A DNA stretch of 64,000 bases from JAUSIF01 sp040901465 (GTDB lineage: Bacteria; Pseudomonadota; Alphaproteobacteria; Rhizobiales; Xanthobacteraceae), in contig JBBDYN010000048.1 in NCBI GenBank assembly GCA_040901465.1, positions 16,527 to 80,526 of the forward strand, given 5' to 3'. Position numbers and translations under genes: made by a program. Positions within the stretch are counted from its first letter, which is position 1; each line of letters opens with the position of its first letter. Of the stretch, positions 31,644 to 40,051 are shown piece after piece. Under the pieces are notes generated by a model, which searched no databases, was not told where the DNA came from, and worked only from the letters and a program-made list of their open reading frames with translations.

Positions 31644-33269
31644 TCACGCCCGCGCCGGCTGAGAGACTTTCCGCCCGCGGATCAAGTCCGCCGCCTTCTC
31701 GCCGATCATGATCACCGGCAGGTTTGTGTTCCCGCTCGTCAGCTCCGGCATCACCGAGGCGTCGGCCACACGCAGCCCGTCGATGCCGCGCACGTGCAGG
31801 TCGGCGTCGACCACCGCGTCGGCGCCCGTGCCCATGCGGCAGGTGCCGGCCGGGTGCGAGCGGTGGCCGGCCTCCCGGCGGATCGCCTCGGCGAGCTCCG
31901 CGTCCGATTGCACGGCCGCGCCGGGCGCGAGCTCGCCCTCGATGATGCCGCGCAGCGGCTCCTGCCCGAACATCTCCCGGCACCGCCGCACGCCGCGCAG
32001 CATCGTGTCGAGGTCGGCCTGCGCCGTGAGCAGGTTGAACTGGATGCGCGGCGGATCGGCGGGATCGGCCGAGCACAGCTTGACCCAGCCGCGCGATTCC
32101 GGGTGCAGCGCCCCGGAGCGGATGTTGAAGCAGTAGACCGGCGGCGCCGTGAGCCCCGGCGCCCACAGTCTCGCATGGTTGCTCACCGGCATCACGATGA
32201 ACTGCACGTCCGGCCGGTCGAGGCCGTCACGGGTGCGCAGGAACACGTTGGCGGTAGCCCCGTTGCTCGCGAACGGCCCGCCGCGCGTCAGGAACCATTG
32301 CGCCACCGCGATCGTCGCGCGGTCGATGCGCAGGAATTTCGTGAGCCCGGCACGTTCCTTCGTGCCGAACTGCATGATGAAGTTCGGATGCTCGCAAAGA
32401 TTCCGCCCGACGCCCTTCAGGTCGTGCAGCGGCGCGATGCCGACCGCCTTCAGATGATCCGCCGGCCCCACGCCGGACAGCATCAGCACCTGCGGCGAAT
32501 TGAGGGATCCGCCGCTGAGGATGACCTCGCACGCGGCGTTCACGCGATGCAGGTCGCGGCCCTTCGCGTATTCGACGCCGACCGCGCGCCCGCGCTCGAT
32601 CACGATGCGCGTGGTGAGCGCGCGCGTCTCGATCCGCAGATTGGGCCGCGCCATCGCCGGATAGAGATAGCCGCGCGCCGTGCTGGAACGCTCGCCGCCG
32701 CCGGTGGTCGCCTCCACGCGCGAAATCCCCTCCTGCGACGGGCCGGCGGGATCGTCGCAATAGGGGATGCCGGCCGCCTCCGCCGCTTGCCTGACCGGCT
32801 CGAACAACATCTCGGGCAGTTCCTCCGGGCTCAGCTGGATCGGCCCGCCGACGCCGTGGAATTCGCTTGCTCCGCGCCAGCTGTTCTCCAGCCGCCGGAA
32901 ATAGGGCAGCACGTCCGCGTAGCCCCAGCCGGTCAATCCCTGTTGCCGCCACAGGTCGTAGTCGACGCGATTGCCGCGGCTCGCGATCAGCGCGTTGATC
33001 GAGGACGAGCCGCCGAGCGTGCGCCCGCGCCGGATCGGCAGGCGGCGTCCGCCGAGGCCCGGCTCCGGCTCGCTCTCGAACTCCCAGATGAACGGCTTGC
33101 TGCGCGCCACCGACTGGAACGCGAGCGGCATCAACTGGAACGGGTGCCGGTCGCGTCCGCCTGCCTCCAGCAGCAGGACCGAGACTCCCGCATCTTCTGA
33201 AAGACGAGCGGCGATGACCGCTCCCGCCGATCCGGCGCCGACGACGATGTAGTCGTAGGATTTTCCCAT
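31644..33269 (-). CDS. GMC-family FAD-dependent oxidoreductase
   Basis: 541 residues. The N-terminus is the FAD Rossmann motif YDYIVVGAGSAGAVIAARLSED...VLLLEAGG. The GMC signatures are present: RGRTLGGSSSINALIASRG near residue 85 and SGGSLNSPQVLMLSGVGPADHL near 255. The C-terminal catalytic His and the conserved second His or Asn appear in GHRSHPAGTCRMG and LTSGNTNLPVIMIGEKAADLI. Members include choline and alcohol dehydrogenases; this one belongs to the large choline-dehydrogenase-like group and its alcohol substrate is not predictable. It is divergent from the CAP lipoprotein gene. The antisense frame of 468 codons is a shadow. Confidence 0.92.
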   Translation of the reverse strand: MGKSYDYIVVGAGSAGAVIAARLSEDAGVSVLLLEAGGRDRHPFQLMPLAFQSVARSKPFIWEFESEPEPGLGGRRLPIRRGRTLGGSSSINALIASRGNRVDYDLWRQQGLTGWGYADVLPYFRRLENSWRGASEFHGVGGPIQLSPEELPEMLFEPVRQAAEAAGIPYCDDPAGPSQEGISRVEATTGGGERSSTARGYLYPAMARPNLRIETRALTTRIVIERGRAVGVEYAKGRDLHRVNAACEVILSGGSLNSPQVLMLSGVGPADHLKAVGIAPLHDLKGVGRNLCEHPNFIMQFGTKERAGLTKFLRIDRATIAVAQWFLTRGGPFASNGATANVFLRTRDGLDRPDVQFIVMPVSNHARLWAPGLTAPPVYCFNIRSGALHPESRGWVKLCSADPADPPRIQFNLLTAQADLDTMLRGVRRCREMFGQEPLRGIIEGELAPGAAVQSDAELAEAIRREAGHRSHPAGTCRMGTGADAVVDADLHVRGIDGLRVADASVMPELTSGNTNLPVIMIGEKAADLIRGRKVSQPARA

Positions 33270-33406
33270 ACGCGATTTCGACGGCCGGCATTCGAAATTG
33301 GCGGCCCGGAGCGGATCTACATAGCACGCACCGTGCGGCCCTCCGGTGCCCCACTTTCGCCCACTCGCGCTTCTCCATTGCGCGCGCTAGAAACACCGCC
33401 CGCCTC

Positions 33407-33925
33407 ATGCGCAAGCTCAGCCATCGATTCGCATTCGTCGCCGCGGCCGCGCTTCTCGCCGCGTGCAGTACCTATGAACTCGACAAGTCCCCGCCGTTCT
33501 ATGAGAATCTCGCACGGCCGGGCGCCGAGGTGAATGTGGCCGCCGCAGCCTCGATGTTCTCCGACTATCGCCGCGCCAACGGCCTGCCTGCGGTTCAGGT
33601 CGATCCGACGCTGCTTGAGGTCGCCCGCGACCAGGCCAGGCGAATGGCCGCCGCGAACCAGCTGACCCACGATCCAGGCGGCCGCGGGTTTACCCAGCGC
33701 CTGACCTCGGCGAATTATCAGGCAGCACGTGCCGCCGAGAACATCGGCGCGGGCTACCATACGTTGGCCGAGGCCTTCTCCGGCTGGCGCGACTCGCCCT
33801 CGCACAACAAGAACATGCTTCTGCCGGGCGCGACACGCCTTGGCATCGCGACGGCCTATGCCTCGAACTCCAAATACAGAGTTTTCTGGGCGCTCGTGCT
33901 CGCCGAGCCGGCGGAATCCCGCTGA
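33407..33925 (+). CDS. CAP (SCP/PR-1-like) domain lipoprotein
   Basis: 172 residues. The signal peptide ends in a lipobox (ALLAACSTYELD). The CAP domain follows, with the pattern ASMFSDYRRANGLPAVQVDPTLLEVARDQARRMAAANQLTHD, AENIGAGYHTLAEAFSGWRDSPSHNKNMLLPG and GIATAYASNSKYRVFWALVLAEP. The His and Glu residues of the CAP cleft (LTHD, AENI, SPSHNKNML) are conserved. Bacterial CAP proteins are secreted, of largely unknown activity. It is followed 23 bases downstream by the acyl-CoA ligase gene. Confidence 0.9.
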   Translation: MRKLSHRFAFVAAAALLAACSTYELDKSPPFYENLARPGAEVNVAAAASMFSDYRRANGLPAVQVDPTLLEVARDQARRMAAANQLTHDPGGRGFTQRLTSANYQAARAAENIGAGYHTLAEAFSGWRDSPSHNKNMLLPGATRLGIATAYASNSKYRVFWALVLAEPAESR

Positions 33926-33948
33926 GCCGGCGGGGACCACGGAGGACG

Positions 33949-35556
33949 ATGCTACCCGACATCCGCGACTATCAGAAGCTCCGGGCCGCGTTCCGCTGGC
34001 ACATTCCCGCGCGCTACAATATCGGCGTCGATGCGTGCGACAAATGGGCGGCGCGCGAGCCCGAGCGCACTGCCCTGCTCGTGCACGGCGCCCGTGGCCC
34101 TGAGCCCGTCACCTACGGCCGGCTGCGCGAACAATCGAACCGCCTCGCCAATGCGCTCAAAGCGCACGGAATCGCACGCGGCGACCGCGTCGCAATCATC
34201 CTGCCGCAGACGCCCGAGACCGCGATCGCGCATCTGGCGATCTACAAGCTCGGCGCGATCGCGGTCCCCCTCGCCGCACTCTTCGGCATCGATGCGCTCT
34301 CCTACCGGCTGGAAAATTCCGGCGCGCGCGCCGTCGTCACCCATCGCGCCGGTCTCCCGAAGCTCGCGGAGATCCGAAGCAAGTTAAACGAACTGCAGCT
34401 CGTGCTTTGCGTCGACGGCGCGGCCGACGGCGCGCTTGGATTCCACGAGACGCTCGCGCGCGCCTCCGGCGAATTCACGCCGGCCGACACGACCGCCGAT
34501 GATCCGGCACTGATGGTCTACACCTCCGGCACCACCGGCCCGCCCAAGGGCGCGCTGCACGGTCATCGCGTGCTGCTCGGCCATTTTCCCGGCGTCGAGT
34601 TCCATCACGAATTTCTTCCGCAGCCGGGCGACCGGCTTTGGACTCCCGCGGACTGGGCCTGGGCCGGGGGCCTTCTCAACGTGCTTCTACCCGGCCTCGC
34701 GCTCGGCGTGCCGGTAGTCGCCCGAAAATTCGACAAGTTCGACCCCGAGGAAGCCTTCGCGCTCATGGCGGACGCGCAAGTACGCAACACGTTCATTCCG
34801 CCGACCGCCCTCCGCATGCTGCGCGGCGCCGGCAAGCCGAAGCGGACGCTCGCGCTCCGCACCGTCGCCTCCGGCGGCGAGGCGCTCGGTGCCGAGACCT
34901 ACGAATGGGGCCGCTCCGCGCTCGGCCTCACCATCAACGAGTTCTACGGCCAGACCGAGTGCAACATCGTGTTGTCTTCCTGCGCCGCGATCGGCGTCAC
35001 GAAGCCCGGCGCGATCGGCCTGCCGGTGCCCGGCCACGAAGTCGCGGTGATCCGCGACGACGGCACGGTCTGTGGCGTGGGTGAGCTCGGGCAGATCGCA
35101 ATCAAGCGGCCCGATCCGGTGATGTTTCTCGAGTATTGGAAGCGGCCCGAAGCGACCCGCGACAAGTTCATCGGCGACTGGATGACGACCGGCGACCAGG
35201 GTGCCGCGGACGAAGACGGCTACGTGCGCTTCATCGGCCGCGACGACGACGTGATTACCTCGGCGGGTTACCGGATCGGGCCGGGCGAGATCGAGGATTG
35301 CCTGATCCGCCATCCCGCGGTTGCGCTCGCGGCCGCGATCGGCAAGCCCGACGAGCTACGCACCGAAATCGTCAAGGCGTTTGTCGTGCTGAAGCCCGGC
35401 AACTGGCCGTCCGACAAGCTTGCCGCGGAAATTCAGGATTTTGTGCGCACGCGACTGTCCGCGCACGAATATCCGCGCGAAGTTGCCTTTATCGACGAAA
35501 TGCCGATGACCACAACCGGTAAGGTAATCCGGCGACTGCTGCGCGAGCGCGCGTGA
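33949..35556 (+). CDS. AMP-dependent acyl-CoA synthetase (acetyl-/medium-chain type)
   Basis: 535 residues. The ANL superfamily motifs are in order: P-loop A3 in LMVYTSGTTGPPKGALHGH (around residue 185), A5 in NEFYGQTECNIVLSS, A7 in WMTTGDQGAADEDGYVRFIGRDDDVITSAGYRIGPGEIE, and the acyl-adenylate lysine A10 in MTTTGKVIRRLLRE at the C-terminus. It activates a carboxylic acid to its CoA thioester; the chain length is not certain from sequence, but the overall form resembles the acetyl/propionyl or medium-chain group. The last 68 bases overlap the end of the convergent acyltransferase gene, which is unusual. Confidence 0.92.
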   Translation: MLPDIRDYQKLRAAFRWHIPARYNIGVDACDKWAAREPERTALLVHGARGPEPVTYGRLREQSNRLANALKAHGIARGDRVAIILPQTPETAIAHLAIYKLGAIAVPLAALFGIDALSYRLENSGARAVVTHRAGLPKLAEIRSKLNELQLVLCVDGAADGALGFHETLARASGEFTPADTTADDPALMVYTSGTTGPPKGALHGHRVLLGHFPGVEFHHEFLPQPGDRLWTPADWAWAGGLLNVLLPGLALGVPVVARKFDKFDPEEAFALMADAQVRNTFIPPTALRMLRGAGKPKRTLALRTVASGGEALGAETYEWGRSALGLTINEFYGQTECNIVLSSCAAIGVTKPGAIGLPVPGHEVAVIRDDGTVCGVGELGQIAIKRPDPVMFLEYWKRPEATRDKFIGDWMTTGDQGAADEDGYVRFIGRDDDVITSAGYRIGPGEIEDCLIRHPAVALAAAIGKPDELRTEIVKAFVVLKPGNWPSDKLAAEIQDFVRTRLSAHEYPREVAFIDEMPMTTTGKVIRRLLRERA

Positions 35557-36721
35557 CCGGCGCCCAGGCGCGCCATAGCGCTTTCAGCGACAGGATGATG
35601 GCACGGCGGGCGCGCTCGGCGGCAATGCCGGCGACGAACGATGGCCCGCCTTCGAGCGGAACGAGCCAGTCCGCCATCGCGATCCGCCCGCTCCAGAGGC
35701 GATCGATCATCGGATGATCGGCGACGGCACAGGAATCGACGAGTGTAAGATTCTCATTGGCCGCGAGCGCCTCGGTGAGATCGAGCGCGATCTGCACGCC
35801 GGGCGAGAAGCGCGCATAGGCCTCGTCGAAGCCGGTCTTCCAGAACCAGGCACGGTCGCCGGAATAGAGCGTGATGGTGGCGGCGATGGTGGCGCCGTCG
35901 AGCTTCAGGAGATCGATCCGCGCCTTACGCTCGGCCGCGAGCGTCGAGACCGCTTCCGTGACAAATCGCGCGGCCGAAAGATCGTGCTTCGCGGCGCTGC
36001 CCGACCGGCCTTTCCAGCCCGCAGCTTCCACGTCGAAGTAAGCCGCAAGCGCCGGCGCAATCGCGGCAGCGCTTTCCGCCAATCTGTGTGAAAAATCCCC
36101 AGCTGCCATGAGCTGACGCCGTTGCCGCCGAAGTTCCTTGAGCCGTTTCGGGGATGCCGCTGTCGCCGCGTCTGGCCCCGGCACGAGCCCCGCGCGCTGA
36201 TGTGGCGCGAGCCGATGCGGCGCGCGACCGGCGCGGGCAAGATGCGCCGCCATCAATCGCGCCACCGGCCCTTGCTCGGCGAGCAGCGGAAACAGCGCGA
36301 GCCGCGGCGAGCCAGGCAACTTGGGCAGATATTCGAGCAGCGCAGCCACCACATCCGCAGCCATCCTCCGATCGACGAGCGGCGTCGAGAACGGCGCGAA
36401 CGGATGCGTCCAGGCTACGAAGGTCGGAACCGGCCGCCCCTGGCTCACGCCTTCCACCCTTCCCGGCAAAAGACCGACAAGGCATGCGCCCGCGCGCACC
36501 ACGACCGCACCCACTTCGCCGTCCGCGAGATGTCTTGCGGCCGCGCCGGCAAAGGCCGGCTCGAGAAACACGTTGGGTTCGAGCGCGCTCCGCGCGAGCT
36601 CGCGCCACGGCCCCGGATCGGCGGCGAGCGACGCGACGGACCGCCAGTGCACATCGAGTTGCACCGGCGCGTTGAGCTCGTAGCTCCCGGCAATCGACGC
36701 CGCCCGGACCATCCGATTCAT
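35489..36721 (-). CDS. BioF2-like (GNAT/FemAB-fold) acyltransferase, CelD-like
   Basis: 410 residues. It starts at MNRMVRAASIAGSYELNAPVQLDVHW and shows the architecture of the GNAT-type cellulose/polysaccharide acyltransferase group: WRELARSALEPNVFLEPAF near residue 40, and in the second half YSGDRAWFWKTGFDEAYARFSPGVQIALDLTEAL. The role in this family is transfer of acyl or amino-acyl groups onto cell-envelope molecules. The 3' end overlaps the ligase gene by 68 bases in the opposite direction; the C-terminal tail (RARAAVAGLPYRLWSSAFRR) lies in that overlap and might be non-essential. Upstream across 165 bases lies the DUF924 gene. Confidence 0.8.
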   Translation of the reverse strand: MNRMVRAASIAGSYELNAPVQLDVHWRSVASLAADPGPWRELARSALEPNVFLEPAFAGAAARHLADGEVGAVVVRAGACLVGLLPGRVEGVSQGRPVPTFVAWTHPFAPFSTPLVDRRMAADVVAALLEYLPKLPGSPRLALFPLLAEQGPVARLMAAHLARAGRAPHRLAPHQRAGLVPGPDAATAASPKRLKELRRQRRQLMAAGDFSHRLAESAAAIAPALAAYFDVEAAGWKGRSGSAAKHDLSAARFVTEAVSTLAAERKARIDLLKLDGATIAATITLYSGDRAWFWKTGFDEAYARFSPGVQIALDLTEALAANENLTLVDSCAVADHPMIDRLWSGRIAMADWLVPLEGGPSFVAGIAAERARRAIILSLKALWRAWAPVTRARAAVAGLPYRLWSSAFRR

Positions 36722-36886
36722 CTCACGCCTCTGCGAACACCGCGTGCACCGCGCACGTGTAGCGGTGCTGCTTTAAGAATTCGTTCGGCAATTCCGCGGA
36801 ACCCGCGCGCGCCGCGGCGTCAGCACGAATCCCCGCCGGCCGACGGCCGGCAGCAAATGAAACGAACAGTTAAGGTTAAGGCTTTC

Positions 36887-37435
36887 TCAGCCGCGAAAGC
36901 CGCCGGATTCGAGATAGACGATTTCTTCCGGCGTCGAACTTCGCCCGAGGATTTCGTTGCGGTGAGGAAACCGGCCGAAGCGGCTGATCGCATCGCGATG
37001 GATTTCCGCGTACTTGATTCCTTCCGGATCGCCCATCGCCCGATAGCGCGCGAGGCAATATTCCTGGTCCGCGAGATCCTCGCTGTGCATGAACGGCAGA
37101 CAGAAGAACGAGCGCAGTTCCTGTTTGAAGTTCTCGTCGAAGCCGCGCGCAAGTGCGCGCCGCGCGACCTCCCGCGCTTTCGCATCGGTGGCAAAGGCCC
37201 GCGGCGTCTTGCGGAACATATTGCGCGGAAACTGATCGAGCAGGAGCAGGAGCGCGAGCGCGCCTTCGGGCGTGTCTTCCCAGCTCGCAAGCTTGCCCGC
37301 CGCCGCAGCCTCGTACGTCGCGAGAAAACGCTCGCGCAGTTCCTTGTCGAAATCGTCGCTCGCCTCGAACCAGCGATCGCGCCCTGCCGCGCGCCAGAAT
37401 TCGAGAACCGTCTTCGGAGATAAATCGGACTGCAT
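36887..37435 (-). CDS. DUF924 family protein
   Basis: 182 residues covering the full DUF924 domain: VLEFWRAAGRDRWFEASDDFDKELRERF at the N-terminus, ALLLLLDQFPRNMFRKTPRAFATDAKAREVARRAL in the middle, and FFCLPFMHSEDLADQEYCLARY and RFPHRNEILGRSSTPEEIVYLESGG at the end. The family is widespread, all-helical and TPR-like in fold; its function is unknown. It follows the CobW-like GTPase gene after 12 bases on the same strand, so they are probably co-transcribed. Confidence 0.93.
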   Translation of the reverse strand: MQSDLSPKTVLEFWRAAGRDRWFEASDDFDKELRERFLATYEAAAAGKLASWEDTPEGALALLLLLDQFPRNMFRKTPRAFATDAKAREVARRALARGFDENFKQELRSFFCLPFMHSEDLADQEYCLARYRAMGDPEGIKYAEIHRDAISRFGRFPHRNEILGRSSTPEEIVYLESGGFRG

Positions 37436-37447
37436 CGGCCGCCTTCG

Positions 37448-38587
37448 TCAGCGCATGAGCGCGAGCGGATTCTCGGTGAGCGCGGCCTTGTCGGGCGCGT
37501 CCAGTGCGGGCGTCCCGAAAAACGCGTCGAGGAGCCTGCGCACCACCGCAGGATCGAGATCGTGCGTGACGCAAACGAGCCGCGTGCGCCGGTCCGCGTC
37601 AGGCCAGGCGGGAAGCCGCGCCGGCGGATGCAGTACGTGCTGCACCATGTGCAGCACGAGCGGCTGCTCCGGCTCCTCCGCGAGCTGCACGATTCCCTTG
37701 ACCCGCAGCATTTTAGGCCCGTGCGCCGAGCGCAGGAGGTCGAGGAAAAGCTCGAGCGTCGCCGCCGCGATCGCGGTCTCGGTGCTCAGCGTGAACACGC
37801 GGATCTTGCTGTCGTGGCGATGTTTTTGGTCGTGCCCGTGATCGTGTGCATGGTCATGCGCATGGCCGTGCTGCTCGGCTTCTTCTGCAGCTGCCACCCG
37901 CTCGTGGGCAAGCCAGCGCGAAACGTCGGGAATCTTTTTCGCGGGATCGAACAGCCCGGCGCCCGTGAGACGATCGACCGTGGCCTCGCCCTTGGCAGCA
38001 TCTAGAATGGGCGCTGCGGGATTGAGCCTGGCGAGCCGCGCGCGCAGGGCGTCGGCGTCTCCCGCGAGATCGGTCTTCGTCAACACGATGCGGTCCGCCA
38101 TTGCCGCCTGTTTCACGGCTTCCTCGTGCGCATCGAGCGTCGCCATGCCGTTCACGGCGTCGACTGCCGTGACGACGCCGTCGAGCCGGTAATGCTGCAC
38201 GAGAAACGGATGCGTCATCACGAGATGCAGCACCGACGCGGGATCGGCGAGGCCCGTCGTCTCGATCACGACGCGCCGCACCGGCGTCAGCGTGCCGGCA
38301 TTGAGCGTGAAGATCAGATTCTCGAGCGACTCCACGAGATCGCCGCGCATCGAGCAGCACATGCAGCCGCTCGAAAGCAGCATCACATTTTCGTCGAGGA
38401 TCTCGAACAGCAGATGATCGATGCCGATCTCGCCCACTTCGTTCACGAGCACGAGCGAGTCCTTCATCTCCGGATCGCGCAGCAGCCGGTTCAGTAGCGT
38501 GGTCTTCCCGGCGCCGAGAAAGCCCGTGATCACCGTGAGCGGCAGCGGCCCGACCGGCCGCTTCGGTCTGGCGGGACGATCGCTCAT
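37448..38587 (-). CDS. CobW/COG0523 G3E-family GTPase with His-rich metal-binding loop
   Basis: 379 residues. The G3E GTPase P-loop is ITGFLGAGKTTLLNRLL near residue 22, followed by the metal-binding CxCC motif in MLLSSGCMCCSMRGDLVE and the guanine-specificity motif in RIVLTKTDLAGD. A His/Asp-rich stretch at about residues 233-257 (repeated HDHAHDHGHD-type units) links the GTPase to the CobW C-terminal domain (IRVFTLSTETAIAAATLELFL to the end). Members deliver zinc or cobalt to client enzymes. The start overlaps the stop of the carboxypeptidase gene by one base (TGATG). No Zur box was identified, so low-zinc control is only a possibility. Confidence 0.92.
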   Translation of the reverse strand: MSDRPARPKRPVGPLPLTVITGFLGAGKTTLLNRLLRDPEMKDSLVLVNEVGEIGIDHLLFEILDENVMLLSSGCMCCSMRGDLVESLENLIFTLNAGTLTPVRRVVIETTGLADPASVLHLVMTHPFLVQHYRLDGVVTAVDAVNGMATLDAHEEAVKQAAMADRIVLTKTDLAGDADALRARLARLNPAAPILDAAKGEATVDRLTGAGLFDPAKKIPDVSRWLAHERVAAAEEAEQHGHAHDHAHDHGHDQKHRHDSKIRVFTLSTETAIAAATLELFLDLLRSAHGPKMLRVKGIVQLAEEPEQPLVLHMVQHVLHPPARLPAWPDADRRTRLVCVTHDLDPAVVRRLLDAFFGTPALDAPDKAALTENPLALMR

Positions 38588-39879
38588 CAGCTTTTCGGCT
38601 TCGCGGCCGTTCCGGGCGCTTCCGCTGGCTTCTTCGCGGCGGGGTTCGCCGCCGGCTTTGCTGGCGCCGGCGAGGCGGAAGCGCCGCTCGCCGCACTAGC
38701 CCGCACCGGGGCTTTGCTCTTCTTGGGTGCCGCGGATTTCTCCGGCTTCGCCTTGACCGGGGCTGTCGCGATCGCCTCCTCGGGCATTTTCGAGGGCGCA
38801 CCGGTGAACACCCGGATCGGCGGCATCGACGGCGGCAGGTCCGCGAGCAAGCTATGCTTGGCCTGCTTCGCCTTGGCCGCCGACTTCGCATTGGCGGCGG
38901 GCGGCGCCTCTTCCTCTTCGTCCTCGTCGATGTCGGACTCCGCAACCGGCCGCTTGCGCTTGCGATTGCACATCTCGTCGCGCATATCGAGAGGGTCGCC
39001 CGCAATGTTCCGGATCGAGTCGACCGTTGTCGCCTCCGGATCGGAGAGCCGTCCCAATCCGATATCGCGATTGAAGCCGCGCTCGAACAACCGCGCCGCG
39101 TCCTCCGCGCGTTGCCCGGCAGAATACGAGCCGAATACGACGGCGATCAGCCGCCTGCCGCTGCGCGTCGCGCCCGCGACCACGTTGAATCCCGAAGCGC
39201 AGATGAAGCCGGTCTTCATGCCGTCGGCGCCGGGATAGCGGTCGATCAACCGGTTATGGTTGCGGATGATCCGCTTGCCGAGCTGGATCGCCGGAATCCG
39301 GAAATACAGCTCGTATTCCGGGAAGTCGCGGATGATGGCGCGCGCGAGGATCGCCATGTCGCGCGCGGTCGTCACCTGGTTCTCGTCCGGCAGGCCGTGC
39401 GGGTTCACGTAGCGCGTCCCGCTCATGCCAAGCCGCCCGGCCGTGAGATTCATTTCGTGCACGAACGACTCGACGCTGCCGGCGACGCCTTCCGCCACCA
39501 GGACGGCGATGTCGTTCGCCGACCGCACCATCAGCATCTTGATCGCGTTGTCGAGCGTGAGTTCGGTGCCGACCTTGAAGCCCATTTTCGACGGCGGCTG
39601 CGCAAGCGCGTTCGCCGAGACTTTGAGCAGCGTATCCGGCTCGATCTTGTGCTCGCGCATGGCTTTGAACGCGAGATAGACCGTCATCAGCTTGGTCACC
39701 GAGGCCGGGTACCAGGGCTGGCCCGCGTTCGACTGTGCGATCACGCGGCCGCTGTCCGCCTCGACCAGGAGATGCGGCCCCGCCTGCGCCGGCGCAGACG
39801 CAAGCGCGCACGCCGCCGCGAGCGCGAGGCACAATAGCCGTGGCGCCCAGGACGGCCTTTGGTCGATGCGTGTTTGCAA
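38587..39879 (-). CDS. D-alanyl-D-alanine carboxypeptidase (class A low-molecular-weight PBP)
   Basis: About 430 residues if translation begins at the TTG at 39879 (LQTRIDQRPSWAPRLLCLALAAACALASAPAQA), which supplies the signal peptide; no ATG is suitably placed, and the frame extends further upstream as a shadow across the thiolase start. The penicillin-binding triad is clear: SxxK in YPASVTKLMTVYLAF, SxN in MVRSANDIAVLVAEG, and KTG in GADGMKTGFICASGF. DacF/DacA-type enzymes trim pentapeptides in the periplasm. The C-terminal about 110 residues are Lys/Ala/Pro-rich and probably disordered. It is upstream of the CobW gene with a TGATG overlap. The start is uncertain. Confidence 0.88.
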   Translation of the reverse strand: MQTRIDQRPSWAPRLLCLALAAACALASAPAQAGPHLLVEADSGRVIAQSNAGQPWYPASVTKLMTVYLAFKAMREHKIEPDTLLKVSANALAQPPSKMGFKVGTELTLDNAIKMLMVRSANDIAVLVAEGVAGSVESFVHEMNLTAGRLGMSGTRYVNPHGLPDENQVTTARDMAILARAIIRDFPEYELYFRIPAIQLGKRIIRNHNRLIDRYPGADGMKTGFICASGFNVVAGATRSGRRLIAVVFGSYSAGQRAEDAARLFERGFNRDIGLGRLSDPEATTVDSIRNIAGDPLDMRDEMCNRKRKRPVAESDIDEDEEEEAPPAANAKSAAKAKQAKHSLLADLPPSMPPIRVFTGAPSKMPEEAIATAPVKAKPEKSAAPKKSKAPVRASAASGASASPAPAKPAANPAAKKPAEAPGTAAKPKS

Positions 39880-40051
39880 GAGGCGATTTCCGTCGTTCGG
39901 TTGGGCGTCGGGCCTGACGATGGCGGATTTAGGACGACCCTCGAGGGTTGCGTTCAACCAATTCCTAGCTCGTTCGCCCGCGCAAGGTAAAGCTTCTCGC
40001 CGCGGGAACCGAACGTGCCTATATTGGGGAGGGAACTTTAAGGAGCCGGGC

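Noticed and set aside
31794..33200. A 468-codon open frame antisense to the GMC oxidoreductase
   Set aside because: Arg/His/Ala-rich composition without recognisable motifs; a shadow of a well-supported gene.
36122..37423. A 433-codon plus-strand frame across the BioF2-like and DUF924 genes
   Set aside because: Both genes on the minus strand are supported by family motifs, and this frame is very Arg-rich without any domain.
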